Below, piece by piece: positions 25,724 to 36,400 of a DNA stretch of 64,000 nt (its first letter is position 1; each line of letters opens with the position of its first letter). Origin of the DNA: an uncultured Clostridia bacterium (GTDB lineage: Bacteria; Bacillota; Clostridia; Oscillospirales; Ruminococcaceae); NCBI GenBank assembly GCA_944386805.1, contig CALXCO010000001.1:168368-232367 (forward strand), given 5' to 3'. The notes under the pieces are model-generated. The model made no database searches. It had not been told where the DNA came from and was given only the letters and a program-made list of their open reading frames with translations. The position numbers were made by a program, and so were the translations under genes.

Positions 25724-26719
25724 TTATTTTTTACGGCGTTTGTTAAATGCCGCAATCGGATTGCTGTTCATTGCAGATTCTTTCTGACGGTCGGAAACAT
25801 GGGTGTAAATCTGTGTGGTATTCAGATTGGCATGCCCCAGAATCTCCTGCAAAACCCGCAGGTCGACTTCACCGTACTGATACATCATCGTTGCGGCGGT
25901 GTGACGGAGTTTATGTGTAGAAAGCCCCATACCGCCAAGTCCGGCACGCTCCAGCGAAGCGGTTACGATATTCTGTACCGAACGCTGACCGAGCCGCTTA
26001 CCCTGTGGATTAAGGAAAAGCGCTTCTTTATCGACAACCGTTTTAATATGGGCCGCGCGGTTTGGAAGATAGGCTTCGATGGCATCCAGACAGGCCTGAT
26101 TCAGATAAATCATCCGTTCCTTGTTGCCTTTGCCCAGCACGGTCAGCGTGTTTTCCCGAATACTGTTCAGATTCAGCCCGACCAGTTCGCTCAGACGCAT
26201 ACCGCAGTTGAGAAACAACGTCAGAATGCAGAAATCACGGGTATAGGTCTTGGAATTGCTGTCCAGGCTCGCCAATAAATCGAACGATTGTTCGAGCGTC
26301 AAAAAATGGGGAAGTGCGTTGCGATCATTTGGCAGCTCAAGGTTTTCTGCTGGATTGGACTTGAGCTTCTGGGTGATATTAAAGTAATAACGGAAAAAGC
26401 CGCGGATAGCGGAAGCTTTGCGGGAACGGGTTTTGACCATATCGCCATCGACAGCCAGCTGGTTGAAGAAAGCGTAGATATCGCTGAGGGTGACGGATTC
26501 AACAATCGAAAAATCCAGATCGCTGATATCAACTTCATCCTGTGAATAGTCGCTTGGCGCCAGACCGCGCCGAACCTTCATAAACCGGAAAAAGCTGCGC
26601 AGGTCGAGAAAATAATTTTCGACCGTCAGTTTGGAACGTCCTTTGATGGTCATCAGATAAAAAAGAAAGTCCTGCAAAAACTGTGGTGCGCTGGAATAAT
26701 CACTGGGTGTATAAGACAT
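25724..26719 (-). CDS. XerC/XerD-like tyrosine recombinase
   Basis: The 331-residue protein has an N-terminal SAM-like arm-binding domain (LTVENYFLDLRSFFRFM) and a C-terminal catalytic domain. The catalytic set is present: Arg in LNCGMRLSELVG, Lys in LGKGNKER, HKLRH, the GHANLNTTQIYTHV segment with its His and the nucleophile Tyr. It could be the chromosome-dimer recombinase acting at dif; no other Xer gene is seen, but the window covers little of the genome. The ATG at 26719 follows GAGGTGAT; a GTG at 26731 has no ribosome site. It is somewhat longer than usual XerC/D because of a loop near residues 60-80. Confidence 0.9.
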   Translation of the reverse strand: MSYTPSDYSSAPQFLQDFLFYLMTIKGRSKLTVENYFLDLRSFFRFMKVRRGLAPSDYSQDEVDISDLDFSIVESVTLSDIYAFFNQLAVDGDMVKTRSRKASAIRGFFRYYFNITQKLKSNPAENLELPNDRNALPHFLTLEQSFDLLASLDSNSKTYTRDFCILTLFLNCGMRLSELVGLNLNSIRENTLTVLGKGNKERMIYLNQACLDAIEAYLPNRAAHIKTVVDKEALFLNPQGKRLGQRSVQNIVTASLERAGLGGMGLSTHKLRHTAATMMYQYGEVDLRVLQEILGHANLNTTQIYTHVSDRQKESAMNSNPIAAFNKRRKK

Positions 26720-26779
26720 TTTATAGATCACCTCGAACTGGAAACAGATGCGTGTCAGGGGGACTGGAAAAATCCAATA

Positions 26780-27424
26780 TCAAAAACTTCGCATAATTTC
26801 AGTTTTGCGAAGTTTAGGGAAGTCAAAAAGGAGCAGCAGCCCTCCGGCCGACTTACGCTGTCGTTGCGGTTTCCAAATGGCTGCTGGTCTTGTATGGTGT
26901 TTGTTTTGTTGTAGCTGTACTTTTGAATCAACATTTTTATAATAGTAACGAAATTCGACTGGTTCGTGATCGTTTTTATTTTCTGCTGCGTATAGCTCGT
27001 GATATCCATCGTCCAGAAAAACACGCAGATAATCTCCAAAGTATTCAGCCAACCGCGACGGTTTGTGGATACGGATATCTTTCAGCTGTTCCAATGGCAC
27101 CCATTCGACCGAACCCTCGTCCGACGCCTGCCGGTTCAGATTCCCTTCAAAATCGCTGCTTTTGTACAGATGCACCATGTATTTGCCATCAGCGCATTCC
27201 CAGTGAATCAGTCCACAGGCCTGGATGCTTTTCAGCCGCAGGCCGGTTTCTTCGTAGACCTCACGGATTGCGGATTCTGCCAGACTTTCACCGGCTTCCG
27301 CATGTCCGCCAGGAAACGTATAGCCCGTCCAGTATTTTTTGCGATCTTCCACAACGACCATATCCCGTTGTTTGTCGTATACCATCACCATATTGGTAAT
27401 TTCTGCCGGGAAATTCGGTTTCAT
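26780..27424 (-). CDS. NUDIX hydrolase with odd C-terminal extension
   Basis: The 214-residue frame has a clear NUDIX domain in residues 1-155: GGHAEAGESLAESAIREVYEETGL near residue 40 is the NUDIX box with all metal-binding glutamates (GxxxxxExxxxxxxREVxEExG). This MutT/8-oxo-dGTPase-like group hydrolyses nucleoside diphosphate derivatives. AAAGGAG lies before the start. From about residue 160 the sequence becomes basic and low in family character (KHHTRPAAIWKPQRQRKSAG) and the frame continues through an intrinsic terminator, its stop lying in the T-run. This suggests that the original stop was lost or that a repeat was inserted. Confidence 0.88.
   Translation of the reverse strand: MKPNFPAEITNMVMVYDKQRDMVVVEDRKKYWTGYTFPGGHAEAGESLAESAIREVYEETGLRLKSIQACGLIHWECADGKYMVHLYKSSDFEGNLNRQASDEGSVEWVPLEQLKDIRIHKPSRLAEYFGDYLRVFLDDGYHELYAAENKNDHEPVEFRYYYKNVDSKVQLQQNKHHTRPAAIWKPQRQRKSAGGLLLLFDFPKLRKTEIMRSF
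26781..26815 (-). terminator. intrinsic terminator inside the 3' end of the NUDIX frame
   Basis: On the minus strand AAACTTCGCA (26815-26806) pairs with TGCGAAGTTT (26793-26784), followed by more T residues. The NUDIX stop codon is at 26782-26780. Confidence 0.82.
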
Positions 27425-27476
27425 TGGTTGTCTCCTTTTGTCGGCTACGTTTGTGATTTTTTTAACAAAACGCTGT

Positions 27477-27510
27477 CAATCCAGAAAGAGACGAATCTCT
27501 TTCTGGATTG
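27477..27510 (-). terminator. hairpin after gatB
   Basis: A perfect 15-bp stem (27477-27491 with 27496-27510) around CGAA, nine bases after the gatB stop. On the minus strand it is followed by ACAGCGTTTTG, a poor T-run, so termination may be partial. Confidence 0.7.
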
Positions 27511-27518
27511 TGCTATTA

Positions 27519-28961
27519 TTATTCCTGGTTCAGAATCTTCAAAAGCATTTCCCGCATGATTGCCGGGTTACCTTTGCCTTTGGAAGCTTTCATGCACTGG
27601 CCGACAAGGAATCCGAGCGCATTAGTCTTGCCGCCGCGGTAATCGTCAATCGACTTCTGGTTTGCAGCTGCGACCTGATCGACAATCTGCTGGAGTACCG
27701 ACTGGTCGGAAACCTGTGCAAGCCCCTTCTCTGCCACAATATCAGCCGGCATTTTGTCCGAATGCAGCATCTCTTCAAAGACGGTATTGCCTGCCGAACT
27801 GGAGATTTCCTTCTTTTCCAGCATCTCAATCAGCTTTGCCAGGTGGGACGCAGGAATACCGATCTCAGCGATTGACTTGCCGGTTTCATTGATGACACGG
27901 GAAATCGCGCCGAGAATCCAGTTGGCAGCATCTTTTGGAACGATGTTGCCGGCAGCGATGACTTCTTCAAAATAAGCAGCCTTTTCAACCGACTCAACCA
28001 GCAGACGTGCTTCCTCTTCGGGAATAGACAGGGTCTGCATGTAACGGACGACCTTCTTGTTGGGCAGTTCCGGAATGGATGCCTTCAGCTCTGCCAGATG
28101 GTTTTCGTCCAGGACGATGGTCGACAGGTCAGGTTCCGGGAAGTAACGGTAATCCTGTGCATCCTCCTTGGAACGGAGCAGGAAGTTGCAGCCTTTAAGG
28201 TCATCCCAGCGTCTGGTTTCCTGGGAAATGGTGCCGCCGTTTTCCAGCACTTCGATCTGACGTGCAGCTTCATATTCGATTGCACGAACAGCGCCGCTGA
28301 AGGTGTTGACGTTCTTCATCTCGACACGGGTGCCGAACGGTTCGCCGGGTTTGTGTACCGAAACGTTGATATCGCAGCGGATGGAACCTTCCTGCATCTT
28401 ACCGTCGGAAATGCCGAGGTAGATAACGATTTCGCGGATCGTGTCAAGGTAAGCCTTTGCTTCAGCCGAGCTGCGCAGGTCAGGCTCCGATACAATCTCA
28501 ATCAGCGGGACGCCGCAGCGGTTGAAGTCAACCAGCGTTCCGGCAAAGCTTTCGTCGTGAATCAGTTTGCCAGCGTCTTCTTCGATATGAATACGGGTGA
28601 TGCCGATTCTCTTTTCTTTGCCATCGACCAGAATGTCCAGATGGCCGTGCTCACACAGCGGAATATCAAACTGGCTGATCTGGTAAGCTTTCGGCAGGTC
28701 GGGGTAAAAATAGTTTTTACGGTCCTGTTTGCTGACCGGGTTAATCGTGCAGTTCAGAGCATAGCCCATCTTAACCGCATAGTCGACGACCTTTTCGTTC
28801 AGGGTCGGCAGCGTGCCCGGCATACCCATGCAAATCGGGCAGCACTGGGAGTTGACCTCAGCGCCGAAGGAGTTGCGGCAGGAGCAGTAAATTTTGGTTT
28901 TGGTATTCAGCTCACAGTGGACTTCAAGGCCCACAATCATCTCATAACCTTTGGTATCCAT
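27519..28961 (-). CDS. gatB: Asp-tRNA(Asn)/Glu-tRNA(Gln) amidotransferase subunit B
   Basis: GatB phosphorylates and, using ammonia from GatA, amidates mischarged tRNA. The 480-residue product shows VGLEVHCELNTKTKIYCSC at the start, zinc-site cysteines around SQCCPICMGMPGTLP, QISQFDIPLCEHG, HIEEDAGKLIHD near residue 145, VDFNRCGVPLIEIVSEPDL and DINVSVHKPG, followed by the helical YqeY-like tail that binds tRNA. AAAGGATG stands before the ATG. It is the last gene of ligA-gatC-gatA-gatB. Confidence 0.97.
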   Translation of the reverse strand: MDTKGYEMIVGLEVHCELNTKTKIYCSCRNSFGAEVNSQCCPICMGMPGTLPTLNEKVVDYAVKMGYALNCTINPVSKQDRKNYFYPDLPKAYQISQFDIPLCEHGHLDILVDGKEKRIGITRIHIEEDAGKLIHDESFAGTLVDFNRCGVPLIEIVSEPDLRSSAEAKAYLDTIREIVIYLGISDGKMQEGSIRCDINVSVHKPGEPFGTRVEMKNVNTFSGAVRAIEYEAARQIEVLENGGTISQETRRWDDLKGCNFLLRSKEDAQDYRYFPEPDLSTIVLDENHLAELKASIPELPNKKVVRYMQTLSIPEEEARLLVESVEKAAYFEEVIAAGNIVPKDAANWILGAISRVINETGKSIAEIGIPASHLAKLIEMLEKKEISSSAGNTVFEEMLHSDKMPADIVAEKGLAQVSDQSVLQQIVDQVAAANQKSIDDYRGGKTNALGFLVGQCMKASKGKGNPAIMREMLLKILNQE

Positions 28962-28981
28962 TTCTTTCAGTCCATCCTTTC

Positions 28982-30445
28982 TCAGCCAAGCGTGCGGGAA
29001 AGATCAAACCCGCCGACTGCCTTTTCATAAGCAAAAGCCGTGTTCAGCAGCAGCTGTTCGCTGAACTTGCCGCCGATCAGCTGGCAGCCGATCGGCATCC
29101 CCTTGCTGTCAAAACCACAGGGAATGCTGATTGCAGGCAGGCCGACGATGTTGACGGTGACCGTCAGAATATCGTTCATGTACATCTTGACCTGATTATC
29201 GCTGTTTTCGCCGAATTTAAATGCGGTGTCGGGTGCAGTCGGGCAGAGAATGACGTCTGCCTGTGTAAATGCCTTGCGGAACATATCCTGCATCAGGTTC
29301 TGGGTGAATTTTGCTTTTTTATAGTAAGCGTCGTAGTAACCGGAGGACAGTACATAGGTACCCAGCATAATCCGGCGTTTGACCTCTTCACCGAAGCCTT
29401 CGCTGCGGGTATTCTCGTACAGGTCTTCCAGCGAAGTATAATTCGGGCTGCGATAGCCGTATTTTACGCCGTCAAACCGTGCAAGGTTGGAGGAAGCTTC
29501 TGCACAGGCAATAATATAGTAAGCAGCCAGCGCATAGTCAGGCTGCGGCAGTGTGACCGGAACCAGAACAGCGCCCATTTCTTCATACTTGTGGGCAGCG
29601 TTCATGACCGACTGACGGACCTCTTCGGTTACGCCTTCGCCAAAATAAACATCCGGAATACCGATGCGCAGGCCCTTTACATCGGCAGACAGGTTGTCTT
29701 CAAAACGGGGGTATTCTCTGCGGACCGAAGTGGTGTCCATCGGGTCCTTGCCGCAGATGACGCTGGTCAGCATTGCAACGTCCTCTACACAGCGGCCAAA
29801 CGGGCCGATCTGGTCGAGCGAAGAAGCAAATGCCACCAGACCAAAACGGGAAACACTGCCGTACGTCGGTTTCATGCCGACGACGCCGCAGAAGGATGCA
29901 GGCTGACGAATCGAACCGCCGGTATCACTGCCCAGCGCAACGATTGCTTCACCGCTGGCGACAGCCGCAGCCGAACCGCCGGACGAACCACCGGGAACGC
30001 GGGTGGTATCAAAGGGATTTTTGGTCTTTTTAAAGAAGCTGGTTTCGGTAGAAGAACCCATTGCAAACTCGTCCATGTTCAGCTTGCCGGTGCAGACGAA
30101 GTCAGCTTCTTCCAGCTTGTTGATAACAGTTGCATTATAAGGAGGGACAAAATTGGACAGCATTTTGGAAGAGCAGGTCGTCCGCAGTCCTTTGGTGCAG
30201 ATATTGTCCTTAATGCCGACCGGAATACCGGCCAGGCTGGAAAGGGTTTCACCGCGGGCAATTTTTTCATCTACTTCAGCCGCTTTTTTCAGAGCACCCT
30301 CTTCATTCAGGGTCACATATGCTTCAATCTCGTTTTCCTTTTCTTTAATACGGGAAAAGACCGACTTGGTCACCTCAGTGCTGGAAACCTCTTTATTGCG
30401 AATCATCCGGGACAGTTCAGTCGCTGTCAGACGATAAAGTTCCAT
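28982..30445 (-). CDS. gatA: Asp-tRNA(Asn)/Glu-tRNA(Gln) amidotransferase subunit A
   Basis: GatA is the glutaminase of the GatCAB complex. The 487-residue amidase-signature protein carries the Ser-cisSer-Lys set: Lys in GIPVGIKDNICTKG near residue 79, cis-Ser in GGSSGGSAAAVASG near residue 152 and the nucleophile in LGSDTGGSIRQPASF near residue 176. GGSS and PGGSSGG are typical for GatA versus other amidases. The gatB start follows 20 bases later, and gatC precedes it. Confidence 0.97.
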   Translation of the reverse strand: MELYRLTATELSRMIRNKEVSSTEVTKSVFSRIKEKENEIEAYVTLNEEGALKKAAEVDEKIARGETLSSLAGIPVGIKDNICTKGLRTTCSSKMLSNFVPPYNATVINKLEEADFVCTGKLNMDEFAMGSSTETSFFKKTKNPFDTTRVPGGSSGGSAAAVASGEAIVALGSDTGGSIRQPASFCGVVGMKPTYGSVSRFGLVAFASSLDQIGPFGRCVEDVAMLTSVICGKDPMDTTSVRREYPRFEDNLSADVKGLRIGIPDVYFGEGVTEEVRQSVMNAAHKYEEMGAVLVPVTLPQPDYALAAYYIIACAEASSNLARFDGVKYGYRSPNYTSLEDLYENTRSEGFGEEVKRRIMLGTYVLSSGYYDAYYKKAKFTQNLMQDMFRKAFTQADVILCPTAPDTAFKFGENSDNQVKMYMNDILTVTVNIVGLPAISIPCGFDSKGMPIGCQLIGGKFSEQLLLNTAFAYEKAVGGFDLSRTLG

Positions 30446-30520
30446 TTAATATTCATTCCTTTCTTTTCAGCTCCAGCCATCCTGCCGGAGCAAATCCGCC
30501 GCTTCAGGCGACGCAGTGAA

Positions 30521-30796
30521 TTATTCTTCTGCTACAGTCTTGGGGACGACGATACAGCCTGCCTGTACCTCCGGTGCATTGGCGATCAGTTCGTCACGGC
30601 GGTATTTCTGTACAACCTCATCTTTACGGAACTCCATCGGGTTATCCGGGTCGATCAGCGGACCACTTGCGTCCAGATCCGGGAGCTTTTCGACCATTGC
30701 GACGATGTTGGCCATCTGTGCCGCAAATTTTTCTTCCTCTTCGGGGTTAAATTTCAGCTTGGCCAGTTTGGCCAGCCGTTTGATGTCCATATCCAT
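30521..30796 (-). CDS. gatC: Asp-tRNA(Asn)/Glu-tRNA(Gln) amidotransferase subunit C
   Basis: GatC is the small belt subunit that holds GatA and GatB together. The chosen start (30796) gives 91 residues, the usual length, beginning MDMDIKRLAKLAKL; GKLKFNPEEEEKF and LDASGPLIDPDNPMEFRKDE fit the family. AAGGA lies eight bases before this ATG. An upstream ATG at 30835 in frame would overlap the end of ligA and add 13 residues with no ribosome site. Confidence 0.93.
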   Translation of the reverse strand: MDMDIKRLAKLAKLKFNPEEEEKFAAQMANIVAMVEKLPDLDASGPLIDPDNPMEFRKDEVVQKYRRDELIANAPEVQAGCIVVPKTVAEE

Positions 30797-30831
30797 ATTC
30801 GTTATCCTTTCTTCTTTATAATCAATGTTCA

Positions 30832-32847
<2,016 letters not shown>

Positions 32848-32903
32848 TCATATTTTCCCATGAGGAAAAATGTTTTCCATTGAAGAAAAATTCAATCCAC
32901 TCT

Positions 32904-32909
32904 ATTATA
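32904..32909 (-). promoter_or_regulatory. possible -10 of the ligA-gatCAB promoter
   Basis: TATAAT on the minus strand at 32909-32904. The matching -35 position reads TATCGA and is weak. The leader to 32829 contains overlapping GGAAAA/TTTTTCC arms (about 32850-32890) that could form competing hairpins. Confidence 0.45.
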
Positions 32910-33045
32910 CCACATTTCCAGTATTTTCGATAGAGCGTTTTTCCATTTTTCTCCGGACAAAATTATTTTTTGCATTGCGAGAGGTATTGTGCATTATTAC
33001 AAAAATGCGGGTATAATTTTGGTATAAATAAGTCTGTGATAAGCC

Positions 33046-33074
33046 TTGACTTTTTATGCAAAAACGAATATGAT
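33046..33074 (+). promoter_or_regulatory. promoter of the LacI-type regulator gene
   Basis: TTGACT (33046-33051), 17-bp spacer, TATGAT (33069-33074). A second TATAAT lies upstream at 33012-33017 without a good -35. Confidence 0.7.
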
Positions 33075-33079
33075 AATAA

Positions 33080-33093
33080 TGTAACCGATTACA
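33080..33093. promoter_or_regulatory. LacI/PurR-type operator
   Basis: TGTAACCGATTACA is a CG-centred palindrome with one mismatched pair, the usual shape of LacI-family operators. It covers the expected transcription start of the regulator gene, so autorepression is likely. Confidence 0.78.
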
Positions 33094-33110
33094 TGAGAAG
33101 GCGGGATGAG

Positions 33111-34124
33111 ATGGCAACCATTAAAGATGTAGCAAAAGAAGCAGGTGTTTCTGTAGCAACCGTATCCCGCGTTCTGAATGGAACCGACCGAGTTCGTTCT
33201 GAAACGGTCACTGCGGTACAAAACGCGATTGAAAAGCTGAATTATCACCCCAATTTTCTTGGCAGAACGCTCAGGCGGCTGGAGACGATGAAAATTCTGG
33301 TGGTCCTTCCGACGATTTCCAATCAGTTTTATTCGCGCGTCATTCGTGGTATCCAGTCGGTGGCGATGCTGCAGGGCTATCATGTCATGCTGGTCACGAC
33401 CGAAAATGACCCGGAGGCTGAGACCGAATATATCGAGATGGTACGCCGGAGGCTGTTGGATGGGATTATCTTCCTGTTCTCCACGCTGGATTCTGAACAG
33501 GTCGCCAGCTTAGCGGCCGAATGCCCGGTTGTTGTCGCAAGTGAGACAATCCCCGGCCTGACCGGCGTCTCTTCGGTGACAATCAATAATCGTGCTGCGG
33601 CGTATGATGCCGTTCGTTTCCTGATTGAGAATGGCAACCGGCGGATCTCCTATCTGTCAGCAGGACGGCTGTATGGTTCATCTTTTGAACGTCATCAAGG
33701 AACAATTGATGCGCTAAAACAGGCTGGTCTGACGATGGATGAGCGTTTTTTGCTGGATGAGGGTCTGACCTATAAAGCCGGGCGCAGAGCTGCAAAACGG
33801 CTTTTGGAAATGGATGACCTTCCGGATGCTGTCTTTTCTGCATCGGATGCCGCTGCAATCGGGTTGATGCACACCTTGATGGAGGAAGGAATTCTCGCCG
33901 GACGGGATATATCGGTAATGGGATTTGACAACAACTCCATTGCGGAATACTATAATCCGGCTTTGACGACTGTCGCGCAGCCACAGCTGGAAATTGGACA
34001 GAAGGCAATGGAACTGCTGCTGAAGAATATCCGCAATCCGGAAAGTCCTGCGGAACAACTGCTGCTCCCCCATCAGCTGGTGATCAGAGAGTCGGTTCGG
34101 TTAATCGGCAAAAAAGAGGGCTGA
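33111..34124 (+). CDS. LacI family transcriptional regulator
   Basis: The 337-residue protein begins with the LacI helix-turn-helix ATIKDVAKEAGVSVATVSRVLNG and the hinge helix near residues 48-58, followed by a periplasmic-binding-protein-type sugar domain (MKILVVLPTISNQFYSRVIRGIQ, DAVFSASDAAAIGLMHTLMEEG, ISVMGFDNNSIAEYYNPALTTV). The ATG at 33111 begins exactly at the DNA-binding domain. An operator lies 18 bases upstream. The gene after it encodes a sugar isomerase/epimerase-like protein and probably shares the transcript. The effector is likely a sugar, not identifiable here. Confidence 0.93.
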   Translation: MATIKDVAKEAGVSVATVSRVLNGTDRVRSETVTAVQNAIEKLNYHPNFLGRTLRRLETMKILVVLPTISNQFYSRVIRGIQSVAMLQGYHVMLVTTENDPEAETEYIEMVRRRLLDGIIFLFSTLDSEQVASLAAECPVVVASETIPGLTGVSSVTINNRAAAYDAVRFLIENGNRRISYLSAGRLYGSSFERHQGTIDALKQAGLTMDERFLLDEGLTYKAGRRAAKRLLEMDDLPDAVFSASDAAAIGLMHTLMEEGILAGRDISVMGFDNNSIAEYYNPALTTVAQPQLEIGQKAMELLLKNIRNPESPAEQLLLPHQLVIRESVRLIGKKEG

Positions 34125-34205
34125 ATACAAAAGCCCACTGTTTTCATTTGGCTCCTGCTCCGTTGCGGAGTGAAAATAATAAATATCAGAGAGGATGTAT
34201 TACTT

Positions 34206-35180
34206 ATGAAACTTGGCGTTATGGCTGTCCTGTTTGGCGACAAGGATCTGAAATGGGTCTGTGATTTTCTCGTCTCCAAAGGCGTTCAGACGATTGAAAT
34301 CGGCTGTGGTGGTTTCCCTGGCAAAGCAATCTGTGATCCTGAAATTCTGCTGAATGATGCAAATGCAATGCAGCAGTTCAAGGATACGCTGGCTGCTTCC
34401 GGTCTGGAGATCAGCGCCCTGTCCTGCCATGGCAACTATATCCATCCGAACAAGGAAATTGCTGCTAAATTCGAGCACGATCTGGACAACGCAATCAAGC
34501 TGGCTAAAGAGCTGGGCGTTGACACTATCAACTGCTTCTCCGGCTGCCCTGGCGACTGCGAAGAATCCAAATACCCGAACTGGGTTACCTGTGCATGGCC
34601 GACCGACTTCCCTGAAATCCTGAAATGGCAGTGGGAAGAAAAGCTGATCCCCTTCTGGAAGAAGAAAGTCGAATTTGCACGTGAATACGGCGTCAACAAG
34701 TTTGCATTTGAGATGCACCCCGGCTTCTGCGTTTACAACGTAGAGACCCTGCTCAAACTCCGTGCTGCTGTCGGTCCTGAGATCGGCGCCAACTTTGACC
34801 CCAGCCATCTGATCTGGCAGGGGGTTGATCCTGTTGCTGCTATCCGTGCTCTGGGCAAGGAAAATGCAATCTTCCACTTCCATGCAAAAGATACCAAGAT
34901 CGACAAATACAATACCGCAGTCAATGGCGTTCTCGATACCAAGAACTTTGCTGATGAAAGCAACCGCAGCTGGATTTTCCGCAGCGTTGGTTACGGCAAC
35001 GATTACGCTTACTGGAAAGACATCGTTTCCGCACTGCGTATGGTTGGTTATGAAGGCGCTCTGTCGATCGAACATGAAGACAGCCTGATGACTCCTCTGG
35101 AAGGTCTGGACAAGGCAATCTCCTTCCTGAAAGAAGTACTGATTTTCCAGCCCAAGATGACCGAAATGTGGTGGAACTAA
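34206..35180 (+). CDS. sugar phosphate isomerase/epimerase family protein
   Basis: The 324-residue TIM-barrel protein belongs to the xylose-isomerase-like group (AP endonuclease 2 superfamily) used in inositol, allulose/tagatose and related sugar pathways. Visible elements are IEIGCGGFPGKA, ALSCHGNYIHP, TINCFSGCPGDCE, FAFEMHPGFCVYNVETL near residue 170, NFDPSHLIWQGVDP near residue 198, FHFHAKDTK and LSIEHEDSLM, which hold the His/Glu/Asp metal ligands. The ATG at 34206 follows AGAGAGGAT. CGG Arg codons are avoided as in rpsB, so expression may be high when the LacI-type regulator is released. Confidence 0.88.
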   Translation: MKLGVMAVLFGDKDLKWVCDFLVSKGVQTIEIGCGGFPGKAICDPEILLNDANAMQQFKDTLAASGLEISALSCHGNYIHPNKEIAAKFEHDLDNAIKLAKELGVDTINCFSGCPGDCEESKYPNWVTCAWPTDFPEILKWQWEEKLIPFWKKKVEFAREYGVNKFAFEMHPGFCVYNVETLLKLRAAVGPEIGANFDPSHLIWQGVDPVAAIRALGKENAIFHFHAKDTKIDKYNTAVNGVLDTKNFADESNRSWIFRSVGYGNDYAYWKDIVSALRMVGYEGALSIEHEDSLMTPLEGLDKAISFLKEVLIFQPKMTEMWWN

Positions 35181-35224
35181 TCCTGAACAGGATGCTCTGC
35201 CCGACATCATAAGGTAAAGTACAT

Positions 35225-35257
35225 AAAAAGCCGCTGCTGATTTGGCAGCGGCTTTTT
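35225..35257 (+). terminator. intrinsic terminator of the LacI-isomerase unit
   Basis: A 13-bp stem (35225-35237 with 35245-35257), loop TGATTTG, T-run at its 3' side. Confidence 0.92.
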
Positions 35258-35281
35258 ACTGTCCCAAAATGTCAGCGGTAC

Positions 35282-35309
35282 TTGACAATCCGGTCTGGAG
35301 TGGTATCAT
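35282..35309 (+). promoter_or_regulatory. promoter of birA
   Basis: TTGACA (35282-35287), 16-bp spacer, TATCAT (35304-35309). Confidence 0.65.
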
Positions 35310-35344
35310 GATAATAGCTTGTAAACGAAAGGATGGAGGTTGAG

Positions 35345-36334
35345 TTGACAACCAAATACCAGATTCTTCAGCTGCTGGAACAAAGCGGCGGCCGGTTACT
35401 GTCAGGCGGCGAAATTGCCGAGCGTTTATCCATCTCCCGGACAGCCGTATGGAAACAGATCAGTGCCCTTCAGCAGGAAGGTTATCAGATCACGGCAGAA
35501 CCCAGCAAAGGCTATCTTTTAAAGGACAGCGAAGTGATATCGGCCTATGAGATTCAGAAGCGGCTGCAAACCCATACCCTCGGACACGACCTTCGTTACT
35601 TTCCGGTGATCGATTCGACCAATACTTATGCCAAAAATACGCCCGATCTGCCGGATGGCGCAGTTGTCGTTGCATCTCAGCAGACAAACGGTATTGGACG
35701 GCTTTCAAGGAAGTTTTACTCTCCTGAAAAGGCCGGTGTTTATCTGTCTATTTTGCTTCGTCCGCATATGATCGCGATGGCGGATATCAGTACGATTACC
35801 CTTCTGGCAGCAGTTGCTGTTGTCGACACCGTCGAACAGCTGACCGGCGTCCGTCCGCAGATCAAATGGACGAATGACGTTTATATGAACCGGCGCAAAA
35901 TTTGCGGTATCCTGACCGAAGCCTCGATTGAAGGTGAAAGCGGGATGATTCAGAGTATTATCGTCGGTATAGGCATCAATCTCTATCAGAGTTATGAAGA
36001 TTTTGACCCATCGATTCGTGATATTGCGGGTTCGGTGCTGACGGAGACGGGCAAACGGATTCATCCGGCTGATTACGCGGCAGCCTTGATCAAAAATTTT
36101 GAAAAGTATTATGTCGATGGGCAATTCCCCAAAAATAAAAAAGAATTTTTAAAGATCTACCGCGATGCCCTCTTTTTCCTTGGTGAGACGGTACAGGTGG
36201 TATCCTTCAAAGAAACCTACCCAGCGGTTGCGGTCGATATCAATGAACAGGGCGAGCTGGTTGTCCGGAGAGAAGATGGCTGTCTGGTCGCATTGAACAG
36301 CGGTGAAATCAGCCTCAAACTCCAACGAAAATAA
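35345..36334 (+). CDS. birA: bifunctional biotin--protein ligase / biotin operon repressor
   Basis: BirA joins biotin to carboxylase carrier domains and can repress biotin genes. The 329-residue protein has an N-terminal winged helix (GGEIAERLSISRTAVWKQISALQQEGY, residues 20-46), the ligase domain with DSTNTYAKN near residue 95, GIGRLSRKFYSP, IKWTNDVYMNRRKICGIL near residue 180 and a C-terminal SH3-like domain. The biotinyl-AMP loop reads GIGRLSR where GRGRxGR is usual. The start is uncertain: TTG at 35345 has GGAGG five bases before it, while the in-frame ATG at 35333 has no room for a ribosome site. Confidence 0.92.
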   Translation: MTTKYQILQLLEQSGGRLLSGGEIAERLSISRTAVWKQISALQQEGYQITAEPSKGYLLKDSEVISAYEIQKRLQTHTLGHDLRYFPVIDSTNTYAKNTPDLPDGAVVVASQQTNGIGRLSRKFYSPEKAGVYLSILLRPHMIAMADISTITLLAAVAVVDTVEQLTGVRPQIKWTNDVYMNRRKICGILTEASIEGESGMIQSIIVGIGINLYQSYEDFDPSIRDIAGSVLTETGKRIHPADYAAALIKNFEKYYVDGQFPKNKKEFLKIYRDALFFLGETVQVVSFKETYPAVAVDINEQGELVVRREDGCLVALNSGEISLKLQRK

Positions 36335-36345
36335 AAGTCCATGAA

Positions 36346-36381
36346 AAAAGCGTTCCGGCTTATAAAAACCGGAGCGCTTTT
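36346..36381. terminator. bidirectional terminator between birA and the YfcC-type gene
   Basis: AAAAGCGTTCCGG (36346-36358) pairs with CCGGAGCGCTTTT (36369-36381), one G-T pair; both ends are A/T-rich. Confidence 0.88.
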
Positions 36382-36400
36382 GCTTCTTATTGGACAGAGA

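Noticed and set aside
25724..26719. Integrase of a mobile element
   Set aside because: No attachment-site repeats, excisionase, tRNA target or cargo genes are nearby, and the neighbours are core genes; a Xer-type role is more likely.
26890..27399. A plus-strand frame opposite the NUDIX gene
   Set aside because: It starts in the suspected inserted segment and covers the NUDIX box on the other strand. No domain is visible.
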